From the NCBI GenBank assembly GCA_026646885.1, contig JAPKHK010000003.1, positions 62,001 through 126,000 on the forward strand: a stretch of DNA of 64,000 nucleotides. The letters run 5' to 3'. This DNA comes from Casimicrobiaceae bacterium. GTDB taxonomy: Bacteria > Pseudomonadota > Gammaproteobacteria > Burkholderiales > Casimicrobiaceae. Made by a program: the position numbers and the translations under genes. This document shows positions 37,612-49,043 of this stretch, piece by piece. The notes beneath the pieces are model-generated. The model did not search any database and was not told the DNA's origin. It saw nothing but the letters and a program-made list of their open reading frames with translations. Positions within the stretch are counted from its first letter, which is position 1. The number at the start of each line of letters is the position of its first letter.

Positions 37612-38838
37612 TCAGCGCAGATTCACCAAGGTCTGCAACACCGCGTCCTGCGTCTTGATGGTCTGCGCGTTGGCCTGATACACCCGCTGCGCCGTGATCA
37701 TGTTGACCAGTTCGGCGGTGAGGTCGACGTTGGAATCCTCCACCGCGCCCGACTGCAACGGGCCCAGGTTGCCCGAACCAGGCGCGCCAACGAGCGGCGT
37801 GCCCGAATCGGCCGATTCCACCCAGGCGTTGCCACCCAGGGGCACGAGCCCATTGGGATTGGTGAAGTTGGCCAGCACCACTTGGCCGAGCGTGGCCGTG
37901 CGGCCGTTGGTGTAGCGCCCGAGAATGGTGCCGTCCGCGGCGATGTTGAAACCTGAGAGCTTGCCCGAGGTGTAACCGTCCTGAGTGAGCGAATTCACCG
38001 AGAAATTGCTGCCGAACTGCGTCGTGCCGGTGAAATCGATGTCAACCGCCTGCGGTGTGGTCGCCCCGTTGGTGAGCGCCAAGGAAGCGGTAAATGGCAG
38101 AGTCGTGGCACCGGTGTCGATGGCGCCGTTGCTATCGAAGGTGATGGTTCCCAGGGGCGATGGTGTCACCGGACCGGTGGCGCCGTCGAGCGTGCCGTAC
38201 ACTTGCCAGACGCTCGCCGCGGTCTTCACGAAATAGAGCGACATCGAATGGGCATTGCCGAGGCTGTCGTAGACCGAGATCGAGGTCGAGTTGGTGAACG
38301 TGGCGGAATTGGTCGGATCAAAAGCCGCCGCGATGATCGGGGCGCGGGAATCGAGATTGAGCACACCGCCCATTTCCGTGGTTGGCATCGGCGCGAGATC
38401 GCTGGTGGACAAGCGCAGCGGCTGGGGTGACGCGGTGTCGAGCGTTCCGGCGGCGTTGAGCGGGTAGCCGGTGAGTTGCATGTTGGCGCTGTTGACGATA
38501 TAGCCATCCTTGTCGAGTTGGAACTGGCCATTGCGCGAGTATTTGATGGTGCCGTTGTCGGAGAGCCGGAAGAAGCCTGACCCGTTGATCGCCATGTCCA
38601 GGGGATTGGAAGAGACGGTAATGGTTCCCTGCGTGAACTGCTGAGCCACCGCAGCAAGCCGGGTACCGATACCCACGGACATGCTGCTCGCGCCGGCCAG
38701 CGATGCCGCAAAAACGTCCGCGAATTGCGCCTGCGAGGTCTTGAAGCCAACGGTATTGGCGTTAGCCACGTTGTTGCCGATCGCATCGAGGTTGCGCGAG
38801 GCGGCGTTCAAGCCGCTCAATGCCTGTTGAAAGCCCAT
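37612..38838 (-). CDS. flgE: Flagellar hook protein FlgE
   Basis: The 408-residue protein begins MGFQQALSGLNAASRNLD with NNVANANTVGFKTSQAQF. A central D2-like domain and the C-terminal helix (ELVNMITAQRVYQANAQTIK) are present. It polymerises into the hook. Confidence 0.95.
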   Translation of the reverse strand: MGFQQALSGLNAASRNLDAIGNNVANANTVGFKTSQAQFADVFAASLAGASSMSVGIGTRLAAVAQQFTQGTITVSSNPLDMAINGSGFFRLSDNGTIKYSRNGQFQLDKDGYIVNSANMQLTGYPLNAAGTLDTASPQPLRLSTSDLAPMPTTEMGGVLNLDSRAPIIAAAFDPTNSATFTNSTSISVYDSLGNAHSMSLYFVKTAASVWQVYGTLDGATGPVTPSPLGTITFDSNGAIDTGATTLPFTASLALTNGATTPQAVDIDFTGTTQFGSNFSVNSLTQDGYTSGKLSGFNIAADGTILGRYTNGRTATLGQVVLANFTNPNGLVPLGGNAWVESADSGTPLVGAPGSGNLGPLQSGAVEDSNVDLTAELVNMITAQRVYQANAQTIKTQDAVLQTLVNLR

Positions 38839-38854
38839 GCCGGTCTCCTGCTGA

Positions 38855-39535
38855 TTAAAGGATCTCTCTCAATTCATCCAGCGACACGCGACCCAAGCCC
38901 GCAACGATGGCGATGAGTCCGTTCGCGCCGTAGGTCAAACCTTCCACCTTGCCGAACGCGAGGGCGATGGTGGCCACCTCTTCGCTTCCGCGCATGGCGG
39001 TGACGCTGAAGGTGTAGTCGCCCTTGGCGGCGCTGGCGCCCGAATCGGTGAGGCCATCCCAGGTGATGGGCAACACACCTTCTTCTTGGGCACCCAGTTC
39101 CAGGGTGCGCACGACGCGGCCTGAGCTGTCCTTGATGGTCACGGTCACGCGATCGGCCGGACCCGCCAGCTCGACACCCAGGCGCGCCTCGCCTTCGCCC
39201 AGAGCGATCTGGTTGCCCGGCACCAGCACGCCGCGCCCCACCACGCCGGAAGCCGCCAAGGCCTGGGTGATGCCGTTGGAGTTCAAGAGCGCCTGAAGCG
39301 TGGCATTGAGCTGATCGATGCCGTTGACGGTGCTGATTTGCGCCAGCTGCGAAGTCACCTGCGCGTTGTCGAGGGGACTCAAGGGGTTCTGGGCTTGCAT
39401 CTGCGCGGTAAGCAGCCGCAGGAAGCGATCTTCGGTAGTGGAAATCGCGTTGCGCGAGCTGCCAGCCCCCAGCACGCCGGCTTTTTCTTGCAGGCCGGCG
39501 AGAACTTTGTCGAGCGTGAGCGATGTATCGGCCAT
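38855..39535 (-). CDS. flgD: Flagellar hook assembly protein FlgD
   Basis: The 226-residue protein has the hook-cap motif FLRLLTAQMQAQNPLSPLDN near residue 55, an FLG_D2 tudor-like domain and a Fn3-like domain. It caps the growing hook. Confidence 0.95.
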   Translation of the reverse strand: MADTSLTLDKVLAGLQEKAGVLGAGSSRNAISTTEDRFLRLLTAQMQAQNPLSPLDNAQVTSQLAQISTVNGIDQLNATLQALLNSNGITQALAASGVVGRGVLVPGNQIALGEGEARLGVELAGPADRVTVTIKDSSGRVVRTLELGAQEEGVLPITWDGLTDSGASAAKGDYTFSVTAMRGSEEVATIALAFGKVEGLTYGANGLIAIVAGLGRVSLDELREIL

Positions 39536-39545
39536 GGCGTTCTCC

Positions 39546-39947
39546 TCACTGACCCAAGGTCAGGGCTTTCAGCATCAGGGTCTTGGCGGTGTTCATGACA
39601 TCCACATTGGTTTGGTAGGCGCGCGAAGCGGAGATCATGTTCACCATTTCGTCGACCACGTTCACGTTGGGCAGAGTGACATTGCCGTCCTTGTCCGCAG
39701 CAGGGTGCTTAGGATCGTGCACCACGCGCAAGGGCGAAGGATCTTCGACCACCGCCTTCACTTCGACGCCGGCGGCGTTCTCCGCCAGCGGCACGGTGCT
39801 GAACACGACTTGCTTGGCGCGGTAAGGCTGGCCAGTGGAACTGGTCACGCTGTCGGCGTTGGCGAGGTTGCTGGCAACGGTGTTCAAGCGCGCGCTCTGC
39901 GCCGCCATCGCCGAACCGGCCACATCGAACACGCGGAAACTGGACAT
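39546..39947 (-). CDS. flgC: Flagellar rod protein FlgC
   Basis: The 133-residue protein has the rod N-terminal pattern ([27 protein letters not shown]) and [22 protein letters not shown]. It is a proximal rod protein. Confidence 0.95.
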   Translation of the reverse strand: MSSFRVFDVAGSAMAAQSARLNTVASNLANADSVTSSTGQPYRAKQVVFSTVPLAENAAGVEVKAVVEDPSPLRVVHDPKHPAADKDGNVTLPNVNVVDEMVNMISASRAYQTNVDVMNTAKTLMLKALTLGQ

Positions 39948-39963
39948 GGCTCAAGCTCCCCGG

Positions 39964-40377
39964 CTACTGCCCTTGAATGGCCGACAACAATTGCCTGATT
40001 CGGCCCGAAAGAAAAACGAGATTGGCTTCAATGTGCACGGCGTTTTCAGTGAAGCGGGCGCGTTCGGCGTCGAGTTCCACGGTATTGCCATCGATCGAAG
40101 GTTGGCTGGGCTGGCGATAGAGCACTTTGGTCTCGCCGCCGCTCGCGTTCGCCGCGGCGAGATGACCAGCCGCCGTGCGCGCGAGCTTCGCCACCCCGGG
40201 GGCTTGCCCCCTGCCCGCCAGCGCCGCCCGGAGGCTCGCCTCGAAGTCGAGATCGCGCGCCCGATAGTTGGGAGTGTCGGCATTGGCGATGTTGGACGCC
40301 AGGAGATCCTGGCGCTGCGTGCGCAGATTGAGCACCAGTTCTTGAAATCGGAACGCTTCGTCGAGTCGGGAAATCAT
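39964..40377 (-). CDS. flgB: Flagellar rod protein FlgB
   Basis: The 137-residue protein begins MISRLDEAFRFQELVLNLRT and has ASNIANADTPNYRARDLDF, the FlgB pattern. The start at 40377 is chosen from the family alignment. It is the first gene of flgBCDEFGHIJKL. Confidence 0.95.
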   Translation of the reverse strand: MISRLDEAFRFQELVLNLRTQRQDLLASNIANADTPNYRARDLDFEASLRAALAGRGQAPGVAKLARTAAGHLAAANASGGETKVLYRQPSQPSIDGNTVELDAERARFTENAVHIEANLVFLSGRIRQLLSAIQGQ

Positions 40378-40388
40378 GCTTCGCGGCC

Positions 40389-40415
40389 TAAAGTTTGCGG
40401 CGCCACCGCCGTTAC
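40389..40415 (+). promoter_or_regulatory. FliA (sigma28) promoter reading toward flgA
   Basis: TAAAGTTT (40389-40396), 11 bases, GCCGTTAC (40408-40415): the -35 matches the FliA consensus fully, and the -10 matches GCCGATAA in GCCG plus TA-like bases. It would give flgAMN a 5' leader of about 290 nt. Confidence 0.55.
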
Positions 40416-40660
40416 CTTTTGCGTACGGTCGCATCTTAGGCAGCTGGCACGGCAATCGATCGGACGAGAAGCAGACCATTTCGCGCCCTATTCCCGCCGC
40501 GAGGAGCGATCACGGGCAGGCGTGCCGGCAAGGCTTGCCGCTCCGGCAAAGATTGCCGCTCCATAGACCCTGATCGCGTTCACCGCCCATTCCCCGGCAC
40601 AGAGAAAAACGCTTGTGCCGCAAGCGCTTATTGCATAGACCCTGACCCTGGGCCGCGCCC

Positions 40661-40677
40661 GGGCACGCACCCTGCTT
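40661..40677 (+). promoter_or_regulatory. Sigma54 promoter of flgA
   Basis: GGGCACG, four bases, CTGCTT: GG (40662-40663) and GC (40674-40675) are spaced exactly 10 bases and the -24 part GGCACG is perfect. Predicted start near 40687, 28 bases before the flgA ATG. Confidence 0.65.
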
Positions 40678-40714
40678 GGGGTCGGGTATTGCGAGAATCG
40701 TTGAAGGACATCTC

Positions 40715-41419
40715 ATGCGCTTCGCCCCTACGCTCCACCCTGAATTGTTGCTTCTCATCGCTTGGCTGCCAGCCACCGGAGTATTGGCCGAAAGTCGGCA
40801 GGACCTGGGCGCCGTGCAGCGCACTGCCGAGGCCTTCGTCGCCGCCCAAGCTGCGGGACTGCCCGGGGAAGTCAGCACCAGTGTCGGGGCACTGGACCCG
40901 CGCCTGGCCTTGCCCACCTGTGCCAAACTTCAGGCCTATCTGCCGGCCGGGGCGCGACTGTGGGGTTCCTCCTCGGTGGGCGTGCGCTGCCTGGCCGATG
41001 GCGGTTGGTCGGTGGCCCTGCCGGTGCAAGTGAAAGTGCGCGGGCAGATCGTCATCGCCACGCGACCACTGCTTCCCGGGCAGACCTTGGCCGCCGATGA
41101 CCTCGCCATGCGCCCGGCCGAACTCACCCAAATGCCGGCCGGCGTCGTCACCGACACAGCGGCCCTGGTAGGCAAATCGCTGGCTGTAGGCGTGCCGGCC
41201 CACCAGCCCCTGCGCCATGAGTGGGTGCGTGCCCCGCAGGTCATTCGACAGGGCCAGCAAGTCAAACTGATCGCCCAGGGGCAAGGCTTCCGTCTGACTA
41301 ACGAAGGCGTCGCCGTCAATCACGCCTTGGAGGGTCAGCCGGCCCAAGTGCGCCTCGCTTCGGGCCAGATGGTGCGCGGCACTGCCCGGGCGCCGGGGCT
41401 GGTCGAGGTCGTTTTTTGA
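40715..41419 (+). CDS. flgA: Flagellar P-ring chaperone FlgA
   Basis: The 234-residue protein has an N-terminal signal-like segment, a SAF domain and the C-terminal pattern of FlgA (VIRQGQQVKLIAQGQGFRLTNEG, VRLASGQMVRGTA). It assists P-ring formation in the periplasm. GAAGGA precedes the ATG at 40715. Confidence 0.93.
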   Translation: MRFAPTLHPELLLLIAWLPATGVLAESRQDLGAVQRTAEAFVAAQAAGLPGEVSTSVGALDPRLALPTCAKLQAYLPAGARLWGSSSVGVRCLADGGWSVALPVQVKVRGQIVIATRPLLPGQTLAADDLAMRPAELTQMPAGVVTDTAALVGKSLAVGVPAHQPLRHEWVRAPQVIRQGQQVKLIAQGQGFRLTNEGVAVNHALEGQPAQVRLASGQMVRGTARAPGLVEVVF

Positions 41420-41449
41420 GCGCCCTCGCGGTTTTTCCGAAAAAAGTGC

Positions 41450-41477
41450 TAAAGCTTTCTCGGGAATGCGCCGTAAT
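41450..41477 (+). promoter_or_regulatory. FliA (sigma28) promoter of flgM
   Basis: TAAAGCTT starting at 41450, then GCCGTAAT at 41470-41477; TAAA to GCCG spacing is 16 (one above the usual 15). The -10 is identical to that before flgK. Confidence 0.6.
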
Positions 41478-41551
41478 GAGACCCAGGAGCGGTCTCCCGG
41501 CCATGAGCTGGGAAGTCGCGCAAGGCAATTTTTCTGGACAGGGTGCCAAAA

Positions 41552-41860
41552 ATGAACATCGAAAAATTGAATCAGCCCGTTGGGCCTGCCAGCCTGGGCG
41601 GCGCCACGACGGTGCGCGGCGAACGAGCGGCCGGTTCGAGCAGCGCACCGGAAAGTGGCGATCAGGTCGCTTTGAGCCCGCTGGCCGCGCAATTGAGCGA
41701 GCTTTCCGCCACGCTCGCGGCCAGCCCGGCGGTGGATCGGGCGCGGGTGGACGACATCAAGTCGGCCATCAGCGAAGGCAGACTGCAAGTGAACCCCTCG
41801 GTGGTCGCCGACAAGCTCATCGAAACCGTCAAGCAGCTCTTGGCGCCACGCAATCCGTGA
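41552..41860 (+). CDS. flgM: Anti-sigma28 factor FlgM
   Basis: The 102-residue protein begins MNIEKLNQPV, with VALSPLAAQLSELSATLAAS and VDDIKSAISEGRLQVNPSVVADKLI, the sigma28-binding region. It holds FliA until the hook is complete and is then exported. An in-frame GTG three codons upstream is possible. Confidence 0.93.
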   Translation: MNIEKLNQPVGPASLGGATTVRGERAAGSSSAPESGDQVALSPLAAQLSELSATLAASPAVDRARVDDIKSAISEGRLQVNPSVVADKLIETVKQLLAPRNP

Positions 41861-42024
41861 GGCCGGCGCCCGCAAGCGCTGGGGGCGAGCGGGCGGCGCT
41901 GGGGTCTTGTTCTTGGGTGAAGCGCACGCGGCGCGGGCCGCAGAGTGCGCATTTTCGCATTTGCCGCCACCCGAAGCCCGCACGCGGCGCGCCCGCTGCG
42001 GCCGGCACTAGTGAGGAATGAAGC

Positions 42025-42507
42025 ATGGCTTCGAAACCGGTCTTGGAACGTGTTGCGCTACAGCTACGCAGCGAAGCTGCCGCAGTGCGCGGCTTCCTCG
42101 GTCTGCTTGGCGCGGAACAGAAGGCGCTGATCGACGGCGATATCGAGGCCGTCGGCGCCGTGGTGAAGAAGAAGGACGAAGCGCTCGCCGGGCTCCTGAA
42201 TTTTGCGGCCCAGCGCAAAGCCATGTTGGCGGCACTCGCCGACTCGCCCCTGGCCGGCGAAGGCAACCCCGCCTTTCCCGCCGGACCACAAGGAGAACCG
42301 CTACGTCGCGAATGGGAGCGCCTGGTGGCGCTGTCGACCGAAGCCGCGGAAATCAATCGCGTCAATGGCACCCTCATCAACCAGCGCCGCAGCCAATGCG
42401 ACCAGGCGCTGGCCATCCTCACCGCCTCGGCCAGCCGCGAATCGGTCTATGGACCGGACGGCAGCAGCGGGCGCACGAGCGTGAGTCGGAGTATTGCGGA
42501 GGTTTGA
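42025..42507 (+). CDS. flgN: Flagellar export chaperone FlgN
   Basis: The 160-residue, mainly helical protein has the FlgN pattern (LLGAEQKALIDGDIEAVGAVVKKKDEALA, CDQALAILTAS, YGPDGSS). It chaperones FlgK and FlgL. It follows flgM after 164 bases with no gene seen between and converges on hsdR. Confidence 0.9.
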   Translation: MASKPVLERVALQLRSEAAAVRGFLGLLGAEQKALIDGDIEAVGAVVKKKDEALAGLLNFAAQRKAMLAALADSPLAGEGNPAFPAGPQGEPLRREWERLVALSTEAAEINRVNGTLINQRRSQCDQALAILTASASRESVYGPDGSSGRTSVSRSIAEV

Positions 42508-42585
42508 GCGCGGGGGGGGGTTCCCGATGACTCGGGGAATCTGCTGTCGGCGGCGAGATCGCGCTGGGCGCCCGCCCGCGACAAC

Positions 42586-45776
<3,191 letters not shown>

Positions 45777-45780
<4 letters not shown>

Positions 45781-47225
45781 TCCAGCACTTCCCATCGACC
45801 GCCTTTGTCGGGGCCGACGCGTATGAGGCGATTGGATTCGCGAAGCTTTCGGATGGCGCGGTGGATGGTGAGTTCAGACTTTTCCAGGCGGGCGGCAAGT
45901 TGCGGCACCGACAGGTTCGGATCATCGGCCAATAGCCGCAGAACCGCCTCCGGTGTTTTCCCTGTCGTTTTCCCTGTCGTTTTCCCTGTCGTTTTCCCTG
46001 TCGTTTTCTGGTGCGTTTCCCCGTCGTTTCCCCGTCGTTTCCCCGGCGTCTTCCCCGGCAATCCGAAGGTCACGACCACAGCCCCCTGTCGCGAGGACAC
46101 CGTCGGCGGCTCAAGCCCGTACTCCTGCATCAGGCGTGCAATCTTCAGCGTGCCCCGTCCCCACGTCTCGATGATGCCGCGTCGGTAAAAGGTACGCGCG
46201 ATCATGGGGTTCCAGGGCTTCGACTCGTGTTCGCGGAACAGCGCCTCCGGCGTCAGGCCGAAGTGCAAATCGCCGATGGAAATGATTTCCAGGCGGTCAT
46301 CGTAAAGCCCCACCGCAACCGAACCGCCGCCGATGGCGTAGTCGCGATGCACGAAGGCATTGGCCAGCGCCTCGCGCAGCGCCTCCACCGGCAACAGGGG
46401 CGTATCCTCGCGCTCTATCCGGCCCGGCACGATGCGCCCCGCGATGGGCAGCGATTCGATCAGGAAGCGCTCCGCCCGCCGCATCAGGGCAAAAGCGTTG
46501 CCGTGGAATTGCCGGTTGTCGAGAAACTCGTCGCGATCCACGCCCTTGAAGCGCGCCACCTTGAGCAGCAATTGCGGGAAGTCCGGCTGTTGCTCCTCTT
46601 CCTTGCAGAACAGCACCACGGCCGCGCGCGACAAGCGATTGCCGCCCACCAGCAGCCCCAGCCCGCGCAGAATCTCCAGCGGCTCGCGCGTGCCGGGGTC
46701 GTCGACGCGGCCGCGGCGAATCGCCTCCTCCAGCGTCACCACCATTTCGCGGCCGTCCAGCCGCGAGACATCCCATCCCGCTGCAGGCTGATTCTCCCAG
46801 CGCTCGGTCGCGTGCATCTCCTCCAGCAGCAGACGCTGGTAAGTCTCGCGCGGCATCGTCCGCGTGGTGTTCAGCACCCGCTCATAGGCCACGCCGCGAA
46901 ACGCCACCGGCGCCCGCGCGGCCCGTGCCACGGTCAGCGCCAACACTTCGCGCCCGGCCCCGACATCGACCCGTTCCACCAGAGGAAACAGCGGCGGCTC
47001 GAATCCCTGAAACTCCTGGGCCAGTTCTTCCAGCGTGTGGTCGGCGACGGTTTGCCCGACCGCCTTCCCCGATGGCGTCACCCCGAACAACAAGCGTCCG
47101 CCCTGTCCATTGGCGAAGGCGCAGAGCGTGCGGCAGGCGCGATCCTTCTCGGCGGTGGACTTCTTGAATTCCAGCGTCTCGGATTCGCCGGAGCTTGCCC
47201 AGGCGGCGATCTGCTGTGGGTTCAT
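45777..47225 (-). CDS. AlbA_2/Schlafen-type ATP-binding protein with winged helix, embedded in the RM operon
   Basis: The 482-residue protein has an AlbA_2 (divergent AAA_4, Schlafen-like) domain at the N terminus ([22 protein letters not shown]), a HATPase_c_4-like domain ([24 protein letters not shown]) and a C-terminal winged helix ([27 protein letters not shown]). A TTGK repeat linker (four copies) sits before the winged helix. The start at 47225 overlaps the 21-codon leader as ATGA and its end overlaps hsdR as ATGA. Such proteins recur as regulators or accessory factors in defence loci; the precise role is unknown. Confidence 0.8.
45955..46047. repeat. Tandem 12-bp and 11-bp repeats in the ATP-binding gene
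   Basis: GTTTTCCCTGTC occurs four times exactly at 45955-46002, with a fifth diverged copy at 46003-46014. Next come three 11-bp units GTTTCCCC(G/G)(T/G)C at 46015-46047. A 12-bp change keeps the frame (TTGK units); an 11-bp change would shift it. Confidence 0.85.
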
Positions 47226-47287
47226 GCCAGCGCTTCCAGCCAGGCGAGCGCGGCCTCTTCGACGACGGACTCGGTGAAGTTGCTCAT
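47222..47287 (-). CDS. 21-codon leader ORF duplicating the HsdR N terminus
   Basis: This small ORF encodes [19 protein letters not shown] and two more residues, then TGA. Its 60 coding bases (47228-47287) match the first 20 codons of hsdR (45721-45780) at 55 of 60 positions by hand count. It starts inside the RhuM/Fic stop (ATGA, 47284-47287) and its own stop overlaps the ATG of the ATP-binding gene (ATGA, 47222-47225). Whether a peptide matters or only coupling is unknown. Confidence 0.65.
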   Translation of the reverse strand: MSNFTESVVEEAALAWLEALA

Positions 47288-48276
47288 GCACGCCGCTCCG
47301 CCAGCAGATTGATGATCAGCCGGATCATCAAGTCCTTGCTGGCCGGTGCGCTTTCGGCGATGAGCAAGGCCAGTGCGGTCAGCGCCTGCGGGTTGAGCTG
47401 GTGCGCCATGCCTTCCTGTTGCAGGTAGAGCATGAACAGGAAGGAACCGATGCGCTTGTTGCCATCGGAAAACGGATGATCCTTGATGATGAGATAAAGC
47501 AGGTGGGCGGCCTTCTCCTCGCGTGAGCGGTACAGCGACTCGCCGAACATCGTCTGCTCGATGCTGGCGAGAATGCCCTCCAGCGCCGCGCCGCGCGGAT
47601 TGCCGAACAGCGGCGTAGCCTCGTTGCGGGCCATCAGTTCCTGCTTGAAATCGGCGATCGCGTGACTGGCCCGGTCATGATCCAGCACGCCCGAAGACGG
47701 TCGGGCGCCGGGCGGCAGCACCAGCCGGTTTTCGTCGTACTCCAGCAGCAACCGCCAGGTATCGGCATAGCCGGTGATCAGTTCCAGCACGGCGCGACCG
47801 GTGTCATCCACCAGCGCCTGGTTTTGCAGTGTGCGCGCCAGCAGATCGAGCGTCTGCCGCGCTTCCAGCAGGCCACGCTCGGCCAGTCGGGTCTGGTTGA
47901 AAGTATAGCCCTGCACCAGGTGCTCGCGCAGCACGCGGGTGGCCCAGATGCGGAACTGGGTGCCGCGTTTGGAATTAACGCGGTAGCCGACCGAAAGAAT
48001 GGCGTCGAGGTTGAAAAACTCGACCTGGTAGGTCTTGCCATCGGCGGCAGTTGTTGCATTTTTTGCAACAACTGACCCCCGCTCCAACTCCCCGCTATCG
48101 AACACGTTTCGCAAGTGCCGGGAAATCACGGACTTGTCACGTCCGAACAAATCGGCCATCTGGTTCAGGGAAAGCCAGACGGTCTCATGGTCGAACCGCA
48201 CGTCCACCCGGACATGGCCGTCCGGGGCCTCATACAAAAGAACCTCGCCACCGAGTGCTTCGGACGGGTTGCTCAT
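47284..48276 (-). CDS. RhuM-Fic/DOC family protein in the RM operon
   Basis: The 330-residue protein has an N-terminal RhuM-type DNA-binding/virulence domain (VEFFNLDAILSVGYRVNS, RIWATRVLREHL) and a C-terminal Fic/DOC domain with HPFSDGNKRIGS (residues 267-278), the intact HPFxxGNxR motif of AMPylating or phosphorylating enzymes. Fusion of the two is a known architecture next to type I RM genes. It is coupled by ATGA on both sides. Likely an accessory toxin or regulator of the locus. Confidence 0.87.
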   Translation of the reverse strand: MSNPSEALGGEVLLYEAPDGHVRVDVRFDHETVWLSLNQMADLFGRDKSVISRHLRNVFDSGELERGSVVAKNATTAADGKTYQVEFFNLDAILSVGYRVNSKRGTQFRIWATRVLREHLVQGYTFNQTRLAERGLLEARQTLDLLARTLQNQALVDDTGRAVLELITGYADTWRLLLEYDENRLVLPPGARPSSGVLDHDRASHAIADFKQELMARNEATPLFGNPRGAALEGILASIEQTMFGESLYRSREEKAAHLLYLIIKDHPFSDGNKRIGSFLFMLYLQQEGMAHQLNPQALTALALLIAESAPASKDLMIRLIINLLAERRA

Positions 48277-48434
48277 GCCTGCGCTTCCTCGTTGTGGCCG
48301 GGCGTGTCGCTGCGCCGGCCGTCCAAATTCAGGGAGCTACATGCCAAATTCGGGGAGCTCGGCGCCGGAATTGCGGGAGCAGTTCCGAGGATGCCTGCAG
48401 CGGCTTCTTCGACGATGGATTCGTTCTGGCTCAT
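48273..48434 (-). CDS. 53-codon leader ORF with HsdR-like N terminus
   Basis: This ORF starts MSQNESIVEEAAA, alignable with HsdR ([13 protein letters not shown]) after one codon gap, then continues with a Pro/Ser/Asn-rich tail unlike HsdR. The stop overlaps the RhuM/Fic start as ATGA (48273-48276) and the start lies 6 bases after the HEPN gene. It looks like a second, more eroded copy of the hsdR leader. Confidence 0.6.
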   Translation of the reverse strand: MSQNESIVEEAAAGILGTAPAIPAPSSPNLACSSLNLDGRRSDTPGHNEEAQA

Positions 48435-48440
48435 AAAAGA

Positions 48441-49043
48441 TTAGACAGCGGCCTTGAACACTGCTTCTGCCACGCGCTCAATCTCGTCGAGCGCGTCACT
48501 TGCCATCTGCTGATGAATTGGCCAACGAAACCCAGGATTAGCGGGGTCCATGTCCGCCTCGTGAGCAATCTTGTTTCTTCGATCAACGATCATCTCAATT
48601 CGAAGTTTGACGTCCGTCGCGGGCAGGTTCAGCTCGTTCCCCACCTCTTCCCAAAGTTTCTTTGGCGAAATCAAACGGATCGCATCTGCGATTTTGTCAG
48701 GATGTTGAAAGCTGAGCCATGAGTGCTTCTCCCGGACGGTATCACCGAGCCATGACTCATGGGACTGCCCATTTAGTGCCCGTTCCACCGCTTCCAGTGG
48801 CAATTGGAACTTGGAAAATGCGTCGGTTTTAGGACGGGCACCCTTTGATATTTCAATCATTCCAATCCTGGCTAATTCATGGATGAGGCAATCAAGGGCA
48901 CTGACACCCAAAACAATTTGAGCCCGCCACATATCGCTCACATCTATCGCCGTTGTCGTGATTTGGGTCACAGAAGCAGCTAGCGCTCCCAGCTCACGGG
49001 CGCGTAACAAATTAATTCGAAATTGTTGCAGAGCGCTATGCAT
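48441..49043 (-). CDS. RiboL-PSP-HEPN-like protein paired with ParA ATPase
   Basis: The 200-residue, largely helical protein carries RRNKIAHEAD near the C terminus, with R156-N157-x3-H161, the canonical HEPN ribonuclease motif R-[N/D/H]-x3-H. HEPN proteins of the RiboL-PSP type are RNases found in toxin and defence systems. It overlaps the upstream parA gene by 8 bases, so the two are co-produced. No signal peptide. The region is clearly AT-richer than hsdR/hsdM. Confidence 0.72.
   Translation of the reverse strand: MHSALQQFRINLLRARELGALAASVTQITTTAIDVSDMWRAQIVLGVSALDCLIHELARIGMIEISKGARPKTDAFSKFQLPLEAVERALNGQSHESWLGDTVREKHSWLSFQHPDKIADAIRLISPKKLWEEVGNELNLPATDVKLRIEMIVDRRNKIAHEADMDPANPGFRWPIHQQMASDALDEIERVAEAVFKAAV

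Larger units (their letters stand above)
40378..40714. other. Divergent flgB-flgA regulatory region
   Basis: This 337-base spacer holds no protein gene. It contains two plus-strand promoters (listed separately), a direct repeat TTGCCGCTCC at 40535-40544 and 40553-40562, a 12-base direct repeat CATAGACCCTGA at 40562-40573 and 40634-40645, and a small hairpin around CGCTTG/CAAGCG near 40610. No convincing flgB promoter was found on the minus strand by eye. The repeats may be activator sites for the sigma54 promoter; that is inference. Confidence 0.55.
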
